Shown: piece after piece, positions 50,283-60,000 of the stretch
Layout of the letters: the number at the start of each line of letters is the position of its first letter
Position numbering within the stretch: position 1 is the first letter of the stretch
NCBI RefSeq assembly: GCF_963678635.1
Contig: NC_087064.1
Coordinates: 81,197,526 to 81,257,525, forward strand
Origin: Symsagittifera roscoffensis
Taxonomy: Eukaryota; Xenacoelomorpha; Acoela; Convolutidae
Direction: 5' to 3'
DNA: 60,000 bases
The notes under the pieces: model-generated
The model's database searches: none
What the model was told of the DNA's origin: nothing
What the model saw: the letters and a program-made list of their open reading frames with translations, nothing else
Translations under genes and position numbers: made by a program

Positions 50283-50311
50283 GCAGTTGCATTAGCGTTT
50301 CGGCCAACGCG
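50248..50311 (-). other. tRNA-like segment behind BEL/Pao copy A
   Basis: On the minus strand TTGGCCGAAACGCT (50294-50307) is a box A and GGTTCGAGGCCC (50248-50259) a box B. The box B side lies at the outer end of the palindrome, so it is present twice in inverted orientation. Confidence 0.6.
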
Positions 50312-50903
50312 TTTGTTTGGCTGAATTTGTTAGCTTTTTTAGCTCCAGTTTTTTTTTCAATTGCTTTTGAAGCGGAATCAATATCGGAACGATTGCGGGT
50401 TTGCCCTTGTTAAGGCTTATAACACGTGCAGGGGATATTACCCAGGAGGGTAAGTTTTTCGGCAATTTGAACAAGATCTCTGGTTTCGATTTCTTGCTCA
50501 GTGGGTGTGCCATATGAGGCGCTTGTTCAGAAATGTTTCATCTTCATGCAGTCTTTTGGCGCAATTTTTGGTGTGCGTGGTGAAAGCGCTTGCGGTTGTT
50601 ATCGAAGTGGTTTACTGTTGCATTCGTTAAGCTCACATAATGCAGTCCCATTAGGATTTAATTCGACTTAAGTGCTTCAAGTTCTTTAGGGCTTAACTGC
50701 TGACGGGCATGAGAGCGCAGGTATCCAATGACTGTTCCACGGTAAAGATTATGGTCTGAGGAACCTCTTCAGTCGTTTTTAAAGATGTGAGGATCGAGTA
50801 GAACAGTCTTTTGCTTTTAGTTAAAAGCCATAAACACGAGCCACCATGGTTTGGCGCTGATGGAAATTTGTAATTCCTTTCAAAATAATCAAAATGGTTA
50901 TTG
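50252..50903 (-). mobile_element. BEL/Pao 3' remnant, minus strand, copy A
   Basis: On the minus strand 50898-50697 reads NYKFPSAPNHGGSC, then SILTSLKTTEEVPQ and VEQSLDTCALMPVSS. That is the ...PPxAPHxGGxxE...EQxLNxRPLTPVS end of a BEL/Pao integrase core. Broken C-terminal frames follow to about 50400. At 50903 it is cut by a family X copy. The tRNA-like piece lies at 50248-50311. Confidence 0.75.
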
Positions 50904-51553
50904 TTAAGAGTCGATGAACGTAGTTCAGACTCTTCTATAGGTCGCGATGATTTTTTCTTCGTTTTGTTTTTCAATAAAAGTATTGAAAATTGATCAGACT
51001 TAAGTTTACTTTTTCGCCGTTCAATATTTGATTTGTTTTTAAGTTCAGACCATTTTTTGTTGAAAAAAAGGCAAACTTCACTATCGAACAGCAAAAAAGT
51101 AAAAGTCACGAAAACTGATTGACTTCTAATTTCAAAAATGGAAGTTGTTTATCAGTTTTCAAAGCGAATTAAAAATTTTATCTTTTGATCCAGTTTTCTC
51201 AAATTGGTTATTTTAATGAAAAAACTGCCAATCTTACATTATAATTGAGAATTCAGAGAGCGTTGAGAGATTCTATTTATTTCTTAGAAATTCAAAAAAC
51301 TGAAGTGTTTTCAAAAAATGCCAGTATTTTTTCTCAAGTTCCTTGAATCTTTTCTAACATTTTGTTGGCTAAATTGTGTGTTTATGTCAATATTTTAAGA
51401 AACAAGCTTGCTTTTTATCGAGCGATTCAATGATATCTAACTGGCAATCCTCAAAAATCCATTTTAAAACAAAAACGGCCACAAGTGAAATATCCTTTAA
51501 TTTTTGGCTCAAGTCCCAGTTTCTTTTATTCTAAAAAGACTTTAAACACTGCT
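50904..51553 (+). repeat. dispersed repeat family X, copy 7 (near full length)
   Basis: AAGAGTCGATGAACGTAGTT and CAGACTCTTCTATAGGTCGC open it, with AAGAGTC/GACTCTT as a short inverted pair. It ends near GGCTCAAGTCCCAGTTTCTT and ACTGCTAGG. It interrupts BEL/Pao copy A. Confidence 0.75.
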
Positions 51554-52760
51554 AGGTAAAATTTTGTTTGATCTAAAAACCACACCAAGCACAATTATTC
51601 TATTAGTTTCTCTAAAAATTGAAACTGAAATTGTTTCCTTTTGCACCATGTTTTCGTGAAATTTGCAAAACTTAAATTTGGAGGAAGGGACAAGCTCTCT
51701 ACTGCCACATAACTATTGCGTCGATACTAAAATTATTCTGCATTTTTTTCTGATACTGGAAGATTGAATTGATTCCAAATTGAATGCACGCAAAAAAGAT
51801 ATCCAAAAAAGATATCCATAATTTTTATTAGTAATGGAAATTTTATCTACATCTGCTTTGGTCTGGTTGGCGCAGGGCAGAGCAGATCAAATCGATTCTG
51901 AAGAAAAACTGATCTAATTGTAAATTAACAAAGTTTAAATTTTGCGGTTAAAAAAGCTTTTAACGATAATACTACTTTCGCAATGGTTGGAAACTTGAGA
52001 ACAAATTTCAAAACCATTTCGTACAGATGTCATTTACTTTCCAAACTAATGTAATTTTTTCTCCATTGATTGACAGCAAAAATAGAAATTTCTAGCCAAA
52101 ACGTTTGTTGTTTTGAAGTCAGACATGGTCAATTTTGATCTTTTTACATTTATGAACTCATTATTGTAGTCAAATAATAAAACATTTTGGGCCGAAATTG
52201 CCTCGAACCCTCGCCAAAAATGTTTTTGTACATTAATTTTAAGCCCGCGTGCAATTGCATCAGCGCCTCGGCAAACGATGTTTGTATGGCTGAACTTTTT
52301 TCAAAAAGTTTTTAGCTCCAGCTTTTTTTCAATTGCATTGGAAATGGAAAAATACTCGGAGTGATTGAGTTTTGCTGTAGTTCTGGCTTATAACTCGTGC
52401 TAGGGGATAAAACCTACGCGGACTACTTTCCTCGATAATTTGAAGCAAATATCTGGATTTGCTCTCTTGCTGAGTGGGTGCACCATATGTCGCGCTTGTT
52501 CAGAGATGGTTCATCTCCACGCAGCCTTTTGGCTCAAGTATTGGCGTGCGCGGTGATAGCGCTTGACGTTTTTTGTCGAAATGGTTTTCTGTTACAACTA
52601 ACAGTAAGCTCACAGAATGCTGGTATCCCAGCAGGAAATTAATCGACTTAAGTGCTTCAGGTTCATTAGGGACACTGCTGACGGGCCTGAGAGGGCGGGC
52701 ATTTAACGACTATTCCACGAGACAGATTGTGGTCGGAGGAACACTCTGCTGCAACTACCT
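51554..52760 (-). mobile_element. BEL/Pao 3' remnant, minus strand, copy B
   Basis: It matches 49460-50765 block by block (CACACCAAGCACAATTATTC against CACGCCGGGCACAAATATTC; CTTAAGTGCTTCAGGTTCAT against CTTAAGTGCTTCAAGTTCTT; GACGGGCCTGAGAG against GACGGGCATGAGAG). It lacks the extra inverted arm. It holds only the integrase end and the 3' part, with a tRNA-like piece at 52201-52277. Confidence 0.7.
52201..52277 (-). other. tRNA-like segment behind BEL/Pao copy B
   Basis: On the minus strand CGTTTGCCGAGGCGCTG (52261-52277) is a box A-like and GGGTTCGAGG (52201-52210) a box B-like element. Spacing is longer than in the other copies. Confidence 0.5.
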
Positions 52761-53653
52761 ACAAGCCTTAACTACTGATGATTGATTTGAAACGTCTTTA
52801 AGATTCAATCAAGTTACCAAAAACTCAAAAAATGTTTTTGAGACTTGGGTCACAATAATCATGAAGTTTTCACATGAAAAATTCGCATTCAAAAGAATTC
52901 TACTTGAAAACTTTCTCAAGTTTTTTGCTTTTTCCTCCGCGGTCTTCTCAGTGAAATCGATCAAAGTACGGTTTAGTTCACTCCGAAGTTTTTTTCCTTT
53001 CGGAAATAAATAACTTTTAAAAATTTTTGGTAGGATCGATCGATTGGCCAAACTAAATCACATTTTAAACAAAAGTGGAAGAACTCAGGCCTAAAACATA
53101 AAATGGATTACATGATTGTTTTTAAAAAAGGTTTTTAATAGTAACTATTTAACTTTACGACACCCACTTGATCTCCCAAAAAGTTTTATTGAAAAACTTG
53201 ATTAAAAAAACTCGACTAATGTTTAATTGGAAAAACTGACTAACAAAAGCAAATTACAATGGAAACTGACATGGTGTCCTCTAATCAAATCTGGAGCTTG
53301 TCTGTCGTAGTTTTCTGCCACATCAGAATTCCGTCCGGAAATCAGCAAAGCTAGAACTACGGGCTTAAAAACTTGGTCGAATTGGAGGAATTGATTTGGA
53401 GGAAATCTGGTGGAAACTTTTTCAAAAATTTTTTTTGACTTTAAAAGAAATATGTAGTTTTTTTGTTTTTTAGCTGTGTTTTGTCTTTGTTTATCGTATT
53501 TGCCACTTTCGGAAAGTCTATTTTTTGTTTTTTTTTCAACTCATAAATTTTGTTTTGTACTTGAAGTTAACTGCTAAGTTAAACTTTTGTGATATGTTTG
53601 ATAAGTGTGCTGTTTGTTGAGCGCTTTTCAAAAGAATTTTAAGACTGGTCTAG
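52761..53653. other. AT-rich stretch, nothing recognised
   Basis: A minus-strand ORF at 52809-53051 (Lys/Arg/Phe-rich) has no recognisable domain. No shared repeat noticed. Confidence 0.35.
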
Positions 53654-53804
53654 CAAAATCTCTCTGACCGTACCTGAGGAGTCTTGCGGAGGGCTTGGGG
53701 ACTTGCTCAGACTCTTTTTCTGGGCCTTCAAGATGAGAAAGTTCAACAAGGAAAACACAGACAAAGAGTGCTTTAAAAGAGTAAGGACTTTTATGTTGAA
53801 TTAA
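53654..53804 (+). CDS. candidate alternative terminal exon
   Basis: After CTAG a GC-richer open stretch reads KISLTVPEESCGGLGDLL, then RLFFWAFKMRKFNKEN and on to TAA at 53802. Entry is phase 2, matching both exon 12 (45759) and the internal GT in exon 13. A second donor (AAAAGA|GTAAGG at 53780) could extend it to an unseen exon. The hydrophobic part is too short for a membrane helix. If used after exon 12 it would replace the second membrane helix. It may belong to another gene. Confidence 0.35.
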
Positions 53805-54714
53805 ATGCGGTTTTTGTTGTAACTGGTAGCAAACTAATTGTGTAAAAATATTACTTGAAAAACCTAATGCTTTCGAAAATTTTTACATATTAGAGAGAAA
53901 TCTTCCATATTCGTTAATGGTTAGTTTTTTCCGACATTTTTCATTTTTTTGAAACCTTGTTAAAAAGTTTTTAAAAAATTATTGAAGCAGAAGACCAGCT
54001 ATGAGATCCATTACAAAAAAGTGAATTTTATTTTTTGCTCATACTTTTTCCCAATTGAAGAAGACCTCTCCGAAAGATTTCGAGTAGAATATATAATGGT
54101 TAAGCAGCAAGCTTGATAAAAGTAAAGAACAGAAATGGGCTTGGAGCTTATGATGACCAAAATTCTTTCAAATTAAAGTATACAAAAAAATTTTGTTTTT
54201 CTCCATTTGAATCGGAGGCCGATTGATACAAATTCTTTTCCCAAGTTTCTGATGACTTGATTAAAAATCAAACGGGAAGGCGCTGCTCAATTTCTTGTAA
54301 CAACAATCTAAGCTCCGAAATCCAATTTGGATAGGTAATATAACCAAAGCTTTAAGACATTTTTTCTTTGGAGAATATTTTTTCCTCTCGAGGATTGCGA
54401 CCAATTACCATCGGCAACACAGACAGACGTAATGCGTCTAAATGCTTGGGAGACAAGGCCAACTCCGAGCAACTAAAATTTTTGGCTAATTCTCAACCAG
54501 AGTCTATTAGTAAACCAAGAGCTGAAAATGCTGTACAAAAATTTGGAAAATGATAGAAGCAAATGACAAACTGATGTGCTAAATTTTCTTGAAGTTGGAG
54601 TTTTCGATCTCATTTAAATCGCTTAAAAAGCGAAACCATGTTGGAAACTGTCCAGATTTGTCCAGAACTGTCCGAATTGTTTCCGAATTTTTCAGAACTG
54701 TACAAACAAACTTA

Positions 54715-55010
54715 TTGCACTTACAGTGAGTCGAGTGTTTTTTTACCGAAACTCTTTCATTGTGTTACAGAACGGAACCCAACAAGCTGCAACTATACCG
54801 ACGCCAGTAAAAAGCTTGAATTCAAACTAAACGTTTGGTTTTCAGATGCTGGAAACCTATCTGACTACTATAAGATAACACTTGAGATCTAGAAAACACA
54901 CTGAAATTAGAACAATACTTTGGCTTGAGACTAAATTGAAAAAATTACGCACTTTCTTTCTAACGCCGTTCCCAAGTAAGCAAAGACTAAAGTTTGTTTC
55001 TAAAAATGTG
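54715..55010 (+). repeat. diverged direct repeat, first copy
   Basis: It matches 56713-57010 in order: GCACTTACAGTGA, CCAGTAAAAAGCTTGAATTC, GACTACTATAAGATAACACT, TTGAGATCT, TTTCTAACGCCGTTCCCAA. Neither copy keeps a common frame. Origin unknown, possibly part of the retroelement next to the second copy. Confidence 0.6.
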
Positions 55011-56712
55011 TAAATAATAAAAATCAATTCAAAGGATGAAATTGTTATCTTAGGCTCTCCTATAGGCAATTCTGGTCGCAAGAACTTGCTCAACGAAAAC
55101 ATATATGAGCAGTAAAAATTTTCCAAAAACTTTGTCAGGTTGGATGCTCATTGTGCTTTTTCTTTCCAAACAAAACCATCATGCAAAAAATCTTTATTTT
55201 TGCCCGCACATTTTTTATTATTTGTGGAAATTTTTTGTTAAACTTTGCCTGGTTGTTTGTTTTAATTCCCTTTTAACTTTTTCTATTTTTTTAGCCTCAG
55301 CAGTAGGCAAAATACAGTAGGCAAAATACCTTAAGCAAAATACCGACTTCGAGCTTGAGGACGCCACATGCATTGTGAAAATAAATTTTTGATCTGACCG
55401 AGCACCTTTTGACCGACAAGCTTAGGGCGAAAAAATTAGACGGAGCCATTTTGATAACGATATTTCTCAAATTAATGTGCTGGTTGGCTTATTAGTTAAA
55501 CAAAAATAAATTTGTGCGGGAAAACGGCGAAACCTCGCAAACATCCGTAGATTGAGTCATTCGTTCGAAAACTGAAAAACGATAAAGTTAAGAAAAATAT
55601 CTAATCAACCTTAGGTTTTCAATCTTTGAACCAGAGTAGGCGAGCTTATTGAAATGACTTGAAAGCTGTTGGCAACAGAGAGAAATCAAAAACTAGAAAT
55701 TTCGGAACATTCTTTCTCAACACTCCCATCGGTGACTACGCTCCCTGTGATGACGCCACTATTCGTGAACACTACTTTAAAACTTCTTCAAATTGGTGAT
55801 TGTGGCAATTTTTTTTATCCTGGCTCAACTTCCTATTATGGTTACCTGTGGTATTATCAGCGCAAAATTGAAAAATTTCAATCGAAACCACCTTATGATT
55901 GATAATCTGAGTAGAATCTTTCGCAAAAAGTCGTACCCAATTGGAGGGTATTTAAACCTCCGTCTGCTTTCGCAGGGGGCTTAGGTTGATTTGGAGGGTA
56001 AGTTCACCTCGATTTAAAAAAAAACAAAGTGCTTTGAGGGTACCTCTTTGGGGTTAGTCAATCATCCGGAGTAGGCCATGTGTGCTTTTTCCCTGTTATT
56101 GTTGAACTGTTATCAAAACAATTGTGGTTTCAATGTTCACAAGTAAGAACGCCAAATGTTTTAATTTATTAAAACGTTTTGCCTTACATGGTTTGAATTT
56201 CTTTAAATAGCTAAAAATGCAGCATTTGATAATGACTTAGAGCTAGATAATTGAGTAGACTCATCATCTCAAATTTGCAAGTACTCAAATGTGACGTTAT
56301 CTACGTTTCAAAAAATTTTCATGAATTTTTCTGTCGTCTGTCATTTTTTTTCTGTCGTCTGTCATTATTTTCGAAAAACGATATAAAAAAAACTTTCTCA
56401 AAAAACGATCAATAATGAGCTAGGTAAAATCGAATGCTGTTCGAATGCTGTGTAATCGAATGCTGTTTCACAGCCTAATACTCTTCCCTAATGTTGAAGA
56501 CCGCCCCAAAAAACCTTGAGTAGACGATAAAACTAATCAGCAGCGAGTTTGATTTTAAAAAGGAGAGAAATAATTAAACCTGGTGCTAGTAATGACAAGG
56601 TAGCGCCGTTTTTGACCACTGATAACTATATAAAAAAAGTGATACCTCAGCACTCGAAACCCGATTGGGACAAAATCTTCCATTCCAAGTTCTCAAAGAC
56701 CTGATTAGTATT
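55011..56712. other. AT-rich stretch, nothing recognised
   Basis: Small tandem duplications only: CAGTAGGCAAAATAC units at 55303-55342, TTTCTGTCGTCTGTCATT twice at 56329-56366, CGAATGCTGT three times at 56432-56470. The hydrophobic ORF at 55793-55984 has no acceptor and a stop just upstream. Confidence 0.4.
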
Positions 56713-57010
56713 GTGCTTACAGTGAACCAAATTATTGTTTTTCTACTAAAATTCCATTCTGAGGTCACACTCCTCTCTGTTTCCTAAAAAACTACAGATG
56801 CCGGTAGAAAAAGCTTGAATGCAAAAAAAAGGTTTGGTGTTTAGATGATAAAAATCTAGCATGCGACTATAAGATAACACTCCGAGATCTTGATAACAAC
56901 GAAATTGGAAAAAACATCAAAACGAGGTTAAACAGAGGAAAACGTGCGCTATGTTTTCTAACACCGGTCCCAAATGCGCTAATATGCCGAAATCAATTTC
57001 GAAAAATGTT
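56713..57010 (+). repeat. diverged direct repeat, second copy
   Basis: GTGCTTACAGTGA, CGGTAGAAAAAGCTTGAATG, CGACTATAAGATAACACTCC, GAGATCTTG and TTTTCTAACACCGGTCCCAA parallel 54715-55010, two kilobases apart. Confidence 0.6.
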
Positions 57011-57239
57011 TGAGAAAATGAAAGTCAACTTAAATATTGAAACTAATGTCCTCGACTGAGCACTTTGTCTGTGTGCGGTATGCCGTTGGTTTAGCTTGTG
57101 CTTCCTGCGAACGTCTCTTCGGCTCTTTACTCAACTGGCTGACAATTGTCGTCCCCTTGTCTAACTGGAATGTCATCGGACATCAATGTCGGGCAATCCA
57201 GCTGTTTTTAGGTGATCACAATTTCATTTGGCTGATTTG

Positions 57240-58450
57240 CACAAAACAGCTGCTTCATACGTACGAAACTGATCAATCATCACCAGGACTTGGATGTAAC
57301 CACTGTCTGTCAAGCATATCTTCTGATCGTCTATCTGTGCCTTTTCTTTGAATTCTGTTGATTCTTAAGACTGCAAAGAAAATCTCGAAATCTCAGGATC
57401 TTTCACTTCTTTTCATCTCCCCTTACTCTCCATCGATTGTTCTTCATGATGCAATATTCCTGAGATGGCGACGACGACGCATCAGTGTGAAGGAATTACA
57501 CGCTTTTTTCCGTAGGTGTGCACAGAATTGATGCCTCGCATAATTCTGTTTTTTTAAATGATTTTGGTTGAAGCCTTAGATTTTTTGTTCCATTCATGTT
57601 TCCTACTTTTGTTACGCATCAGTTGTTGCATGGGACAGGCTTTGTATAAACTGCGTTTAATTTCACAAATTCTCTGTAGTACTTTGCGAATCCAGTAAAG
57701 CTTATTAACTGCGTTACAGTGCTAGAAACTTTCCTCGAGAGCATCTGGATCTGATCTCACGTCATGCTTGCCCACCATCCTGCTCAGCTACTTTGTATGC
57801 TCTAAAAATCTTGCACTTCGAGAGTTTTCGTTTCAAGCCTGCTCTCGCCATGCATTAGAAGACTTCATCAAGCCTGTCAAAGTGATCTCATAAACTCGTT
57901 GTTGCTATCACCAAGTCGTTCAAGTAACATATTATGAGATCCCCGCAAATCCGCCTTAACCCTGTCCTGCTTTTGTAATTGCACTGGCCAAAAAGCAGAA
58001 TCAAGATCTAAGGTGGTAAAAAGCCTGCATCTCTAATTTTCAATAAACTATCATATTTTTGTGGTATTGGACAAGCATCCTTTTTGTCTTATTTTTTAGG
58101 TACCGAAAATCACAGCAGAACCTCAGCTGCCATCCTTTCCTTTTCTCTTGATAACCCACCAGGCCCAAGGCGATTTTGAAGGCTTCATTCTGTACTCAAG
58201 TAACTAATCTGGGCTTGGCATAGCTCTAGTTTATTAGGCTTCATTCGCCTAGTTCCCTCTTTATGGGAAACCGCTCCTTCCTCTTGTTCTATTCAATGCT
58301 CAAAAAAATTGCAGTAGCATATAGCCCCTTTATTTCAATGAACTTCGGCGTTCCTTCCTGAAGCTTCCCTTAGCATTCCAATTTCCATAGGCCCATAGCT
58401 TGCCTCTCAAAAGCGCCCTTTTTTGAAAAACAGGATTTATAGATTCTATC
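57240..58450 (-). mobile_element. Ty3/gypsy retrotransposon pol remnant, minus strand
   Basis: On the minus strand, broken frames show reverse-transcriptase blocks in order. A CDFRYLKNKTK-type piece is near 58105. CYLNDLVIATT is near 57905-57935 (the YxDD box, with Asn for the first Asp). AGLKRKLSKCKIF is near 57815-57860. FTGFAKYYREF near 57670-57705 is the FLGLxxYYRxF motif after the RT. At least ten stops and several frameshifts make it dead. A shorter piece near 57250-57300 (VLVMIDQF) could be integrase, which is weak. Confidence 0.8.
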
Positions 58451-58933
58451 TTGAATGATGAGGGGAATTCTTAAAAACTCAAAGCATTTCACAAGCCATC
58501 ATCTGTCTCAGGTTTTATAAAAAATTTTTTTTACAAGACTTCAGTTCAATAATTCTTTTGCCTATCCGATTTGGTGGCATTGTCTCCCTTACGTTCTGAC
58601 GGAAGTCCAAGAACGATCTCGTTATCAGGGGCCTCATAGTGTTGTTCCGATAGCTGTGATGATTTTTATCTATTGAACAAAAACAATGGTAATATGATAT
58701 TTAGGTCGTAACCCTGTTTTTAGGAGTGATCTTGTCGTCTGAAGATACTGAGACCCAGCTATGAGCTTTTTAGTTCTGCATACAACTAAGTTAATTGCGC
58801 GGTTTGGCCGATAGCCTTAAATTGTAATGATTTTGTTGACCAAATGTTAATGCACCAGAAATTGAACTGACATTGGTAGAGATGGTTAAAAGAATATGAA
58901 GCTGTGTTTAATAATCTAGCTTTTTTTCCCGTT

Positions 58934-59316
58934 GGTATGTACTTCCGGGCGAATGCTATATTACGGCATCAAAGCAGAGAAATGATAATGATTGGAAGAC
59001 TGTTTCTAGTCTCACCCTCCTTTTGACAATGCAATATCGAGTAATCGATCCCAACTTTTAGCTGAAAAGGTGCGGCAAATGTCCGGGTAACAAATAAATT
59101 TACAACAAGAAAGTTCGAAACATGCTTGTCCTCCCTTAAAATTTCCGTTGCACATGAACTGAGATTCAAAGTGGTGTATAATCTTACATGTAGTGGAGGT
59201 AATTGCACCTCTGTCGGTCAGACAGCGGGACAATTAGCCAGGAGGATTGATGAATACCGCAAAAAAAAACTCCTCAATAATATAACATTTGTAACATTCG
59301 CCCGGAAGTACATACC
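58934..59316. repeat. 22-bp perfect inverted repeat flanking a Penelope-like fragment
   Basis: GGTATGTACTTCCGGGCGAA plus TG at 58934-58955 is the exact complement of 59295-59316. The pair encloses about 340 bases that include most of the GIY-YIG fragment. Confidence 0.85.
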
Positions 59317-59383
59317 GAGAAAAAATAAAGCTAGGTCCAAAAATGACTGGCTAGCGTCTAAACACAGCATCACATGCTTTTAA
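58980..59383 (+). mobile_element. Penelope-like retroelement fragment (GIY-YIG endonuclease end)
   Basis: The frame at 59126-59383 reads LRFKVVYNLTCSGGNCTSVG, then QTAGQLARRIDEY. That is the VVYxxxCxxCxxxYIGxTxRxLxxRIxEH start of the GIY-YIG domain at the C-terminus of Penelope-like elements. The second motif (YIG) is SVG here. Upstream, broken frames fit the linker before that domain. No RT is in view. It could also be a related domain in another retroelement. Confidence 0.6.
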
Positions 59384-59597
59384 TCGTCTCTACCACAGCC
59401 AGTTCAATGTGTGGTTCATTAACATCGGGTCGACAAACTCGTTACTAGTTCAGGTTATCGGCCAGATCGCGCAAACTAACTTAGTTACATTTAGGAATAG
59501 TGAGTTCATGGCTGGCTCTCAGTATCCCCAGACCACGAGTTCATTCCTAAAATTAGGGCTACTACTTATCATCATATTAAAACTTTTTTTTTTCAGC

Positions 59598-59801
59598 AGA
59601 GAAAAATCATCATATACATCTGAGATGGATCAATCGTTTCCCTCAAGTCCTAGCTCCTCAATAACTGAAAATGAAATTGATAATTTTGAAATCAATTCAG
59701 GACTTTTTCGGAAGCTAAAAAGTGTTAAATTTCAGTATTCAGTCCTTTACCGAGACACTTCGGGATTCTTGAATCCGATCAAAGAGCTGTCCTGTTGCTG
59801 A
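59598..59801 (+). CDS. possible exon or ORF fragment at window end
   Basis: A pyrimidine run plus CAG (59583-59597) precedes an open stretch of about 65 codons, Ser/Glu-rich at first (EMDQSFPSSPSSS), stopping at 59801. It looks like an acceptor followed by an exon, but no family is recognised and no donor was settled. It could be part of the retroelement debris next to it. Confidence 0.2.
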   Translation, partial: REKSSYTSEMDQSFPSSPSSSITENEIDNFEINSGLFRKLKSVKFQYSVLYRDTSGFLNPIKELSCC

Positions 59802-60000
59802 CCAGAAAGGGTAGCAAAATCCTCCCATTATCCCTCCAAACTTTCAGGAATTACTCTGTAACGTTTGTAGCTGCACATTCGTTACAATTAAGAACGCTCT
59901 CCTACTTCTATAGTAAATCTAAATCTGCTGTTAGTTTTCTTCCCGAAAATTGTCGTACTTATTCCGACTAGCGAAAATCATTCTACTGATTTTCGCGCAT

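Noticed and set aside
55793-55984. ORF with a membrane-like stretch, considered as the missing second TMCC helix
   Set aside because: No AG acceptor fits, and an in-frame stop lies at 55778. The exon at 46084 gives a better second helix with matching phase.
1-60000. CRISPR array, prokaryotic operon or phage content
   Set aside because: The repeats lack unique spacers of CRISPR type, and genes are spliced; the window is animal nuclear DNA.

Overview
The window is nuclear DNA from an intron-rich, AT-rich animal genome, most likely an invertebrate. It carries one long spliced gene, BEL/Pao, Ty3/gypsy and Penelope-like retroelement debris, tRNA-derived repeats and small hAT-like transposons. I cannot name the species.

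The only gene I can assemble with confidence lies on the plus strand. It encodes a TMCC-family protein (transmembrane and coiled-coil domain family; the family of human TMCC1/2/3 and fly Dementin). Twelve shared coding exons run from 27783 to 46189. Three separate ATG-bearing first exons (6474-7179, 17038-17305, 26131-26425) all end in phase 1 and all join the phase-1 acceptor at 27783. Conceptual products are 904, 758 and 767 residues. They share a Ser-rich disordered N-terminal half, coiled coils and two C-terminal membrane helices. Every intron phase closes, with GT/AG at each junction. Two further exon-like pieces (23013-23137 and 53654-53804) may be alternative exons.

Layout: 1-1275 holds an AT-rich repeat and a 76-bp minisatellite. 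1549-4377 is a mosaic of dispersed repeats. 6474-7179 is first exon 1a. 8090-13996 holds head-to-tail BEL/Pao remnants split by a 1.75 kb CCAT-type simple repeat. 17038-17305 is first exon 1b. 19360-20730 is a tandem pair of tRNA-containing repeats. 26131-46189 is exon 1c and the body of the gene; its introns contain hAT-like miniature elements with perfect or near-perfect 8-bp target duplications, a degenerate ~160-bp satellite and two dispersed repeat families. 47368-52760 holds more repeats, two minus-strand BEL/Pao 3' ends and a large near-perfect palindrome. 57240-58450 is a minus-strand Ty3/gypsy pol remnant, and 58980-59383 is a Penelope-like GIY-YIG remnant.

The most unusual observations are these. 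The TMCC gene has phase-matched alternative first exons, two of which carry the same basic RxxSxP-type motif beside the splice junction. A tRNA-like box A/box B segment lies just past the integrase in four BEL/Pao copies on both strands. The palindrome at 49974-50282 can be polarised because an unduplicated sister copy lies 2 kb away. An unnamed dispersed repeat ('family X' below) has at least eight copies, two of them ending just upstream of exon acceptors.
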